This document shows, piece after piece, positions 47,301 through 50,300 of a stretch of 64,000 nt of DNA; the first letter of the stretch is position 1; the number at the start of each line of letters is the position of its first letter. The notes under the pieces are model-generated. The model had not been told where the DNA came from. It saw nothing but the letters and a program-made list of their open reading frames with translations, and did no database searches. The DNA lies in the NCBI GenBank assembly GCA_948146395.1, contig OX411544.1, positions 35,856,457-35,920,456 of the forward strand, written 5' to 3'. This stretch comes from Fragum whitleyi. Lineage: Eukaryota; Mollusca; Bivalvia; Cardiida; Cardiidae. Made by a program: the position numbers and the translations under genes.

Positions 47301-50300
47301 CAGCTTTAGTTTAAGATTCAATTTTTTTTGCAAAACATTTGCTAAATGGTCAGAGCTTTTGCAAATCAAGGTCGCATGCAAAAGGGGGGGGGGTACTATA
47401 TTGAAAAGTTTTCCAACATTTTATTTCTTAATGTACAATTGTTTAATTAATTCTATTTATGTAATATAGAGACATATTAAAAAGAATTGAATTGTCAAAG
47501 TGTGGTCAAAAATACAATTGTAATTTACATGATATATTGTAATTTCAGTTGAGTGTTGGACAGAGAATTTGGTGGTATATTGCCACACAGGCACCCATGG
47601 ATAACACACCCACAGATTTCTGGCAGATGATTTGGGAACAAGAAGTAGAAGTCATCGCTATGTTAACAGCTCTAGCAGTAAGATTTAGCTATCTTGAATC
47701 CTTTTTATCTTGCAATTTTGCCTGACCTGATAACACCTGTCTGCTAACTTAAAATGATACCAGACAATCTATTTTTAGAAAGTATTTGAATTTTACCTTC
47801 ACCTGAATTTATCATTTGCCTCAGCATGATAGTTTTCCCAGTAGAGACCAGATAACATTGATATTTTAAGACACAAGTTTTTCTATTTATCATGTAATCA
47901 TTTTCAGTGCTTCATTATAATGAATCCTTAGAAATAAAAAAAATTGATGAGATGAAAGTGTATGCAAATTGTTTGTAAAAATAGACTGTCTGATGTCATG
48001 ATATGTTATCAGACAAGTGATAACAGGTCAATACAGGCTTCATTGCATGATAAATGTCAAGAACATGTCTAGTTCTTTCTCTTGGTGACTTATTTTGAAG
48101 ATTTCTTTTTTAGCTCGGCTGTTTTCAGAGAAAACCCTAGGTATTGCTATAGCCTCCGTGTCGTCGTCGTTGTCGTCGTCGTTGTCGTCGTCGTCGTGCG
48201 AAAACTTTGACATCTTGTAATATCTCTGGTTCTACTGAAGGCATTCACTTGAAACTTGGCACACATGTTCACCATCAAAAGAGCAACCTATACTATCAAG
48301 GGGGATAACTCTAGATGCATTTTGTGCATATTATGCCCCTTTTTCGACTTAGATTTTTTTCCCACCATCCAGCACTCGACAGCCGAGCGTAGGCACCCGT
48401 AGGCGGTGCTCTTGTTTAGTTCTATCAATTATAATTTGAGGTTTAAATCAACCAGAACAATAATTCTGAAAGATAAGGTAGATATTATCCCAATTACATC
48501 TGAAGAAGAAGAGATAATATTTCAAGAATATGCCTGTGCATATGTGATGAAAAGGTTAATCAATAACAATTTGGACTTGAGATAGCGAAAGTTTGTGAGT
48601 GCCTCTACAGTGTTCAATTATGCACTTACAAAATCTTATCACCAGGCAGGGATTGACACTAACAACAGTCCTGGGGCCTGAGACCTGTGGTATTTAAGGA
48701 GGACTGATAGAAGCTGCCAAGCTACAGGTCCTTCAGGCCTGTAGATAATGGCTGTATTATTTCCAATCTATTCTGTTTTGAGAAATACTTCCCTTTCAAA
48801 TGCACATTATTTTCGATATCCTCTGAAAAACAAAGTGGAATCAGAAGAAATTGCTTGTTGGAAGCAATTTCTTCTTTGTCCCTACTGTTTTCCATACAAT
48901 TTACTCCTCAAACTGCTTAAAAATAATTAGTTTTCAAGGAGGACCTGTAATTATCTGGGAAGACCTGTAAGATTTAGGGCTAATATAGGTCATTGAGGCT
49001 TGTGGCAATAAGAAGCTGGTGTCAAACCCTGCTAGGACATCCCGTTTTTCGGGCACTGCTTAACAGAGTTGTCTGATGCCAAGTACACTCTGCACTTTGA
49101 TTGTCTGTCTGTCAGTTGGCCTAGCTTATTCGATTATCTAGGAAGATTATCCATGTAATTGTTTCTTGTTTTGTACTTTCAGGAGTTAGGGAGACCAAAG
49201 TGCTATCCTTACTGGCCTCAAGATCCTGGACCAGAGAATAAACTTATCTTTGGCGATGTGAGTTAATTCTATATTATTAATGATTGCCTTATTGATTGAC
49301 ATATGTAAACCCGTTTTTGGCTGTACATAAAGCTTTGACAAATAGTACAGACTAAGATCAGTAGACTATTCCTACTTTGCTTTGCACATGCTTTCAAAGG
49401 AATGAATGATAAACGAAATTGAATGTCGTGTATATTTTGTTAATTGATAAAATATGTTGGTAATTATTATTTAAGGATTTTTTCCACAGGGGTCAAATTC
49501 AGATAAAATTAACCAAGGTATTACTTGATGATATCAGAGATCCTTGTGTACGTGAAGACAAAAAATGTAGCCTTGAGTTCTGTATGCAGATAGGTTTGTG
49601 AATGTTCAGAAATGTTTCCCTTCTTTGCTTGTGAGTACATGTGGATGGCTCAGCGTGAAAACAGTTGTAACTCCCTATAACCATATAGGGAGTTACAACT
49701 ATTTCGCGCTGAGCCATCGATGTGCAAAGAAGCGTTTTCTCAAATATTTTCAAATAGTTTAATCCAGAACACAGGGCAGGGTTAAATCTATCAAACTAAT
49801 AAGTCTTTAATATTGTTAGTTTCATTGGTTTAGCAGTAAAATTATCAAATAAAAAGTAAAAAGTCTAAGAGATTTACCAATAAAAAGAGGTTCTTAAGAA
49901 TTGTAAGAAATGTTCACATGTTTAATTTCAGTTTGAGGTGCAGTTGTTATTTACCAATGACTCCTTATGCTACATTACCAACAGAATCTCAATAAAACAT
50001 CTCCCCAGTAAGAAAGAAAGACAAGTTTGGCATTTACAATATACAGACTGGCCTGACCATGGCTGTCCTGATGATATGTATGGGTTCTTAGGTAAGTTAG
50101 GGAAAAAATTTGAGCCTGTATGAGACATTTCCAACAATTTGACGTCTGTATGAATTGCAAATGCTTAGCAGCCCAGATAGTTACTTAGTGTAAGTAGAGG
50201 ATTGCCTAATTGTCTACACATACACTACAAATCGCACTGGACTCTGGTCAGACTGTGGGGATGCATAGACTGGCCAGAGTTATTGCTTTGTGCACTTTTG

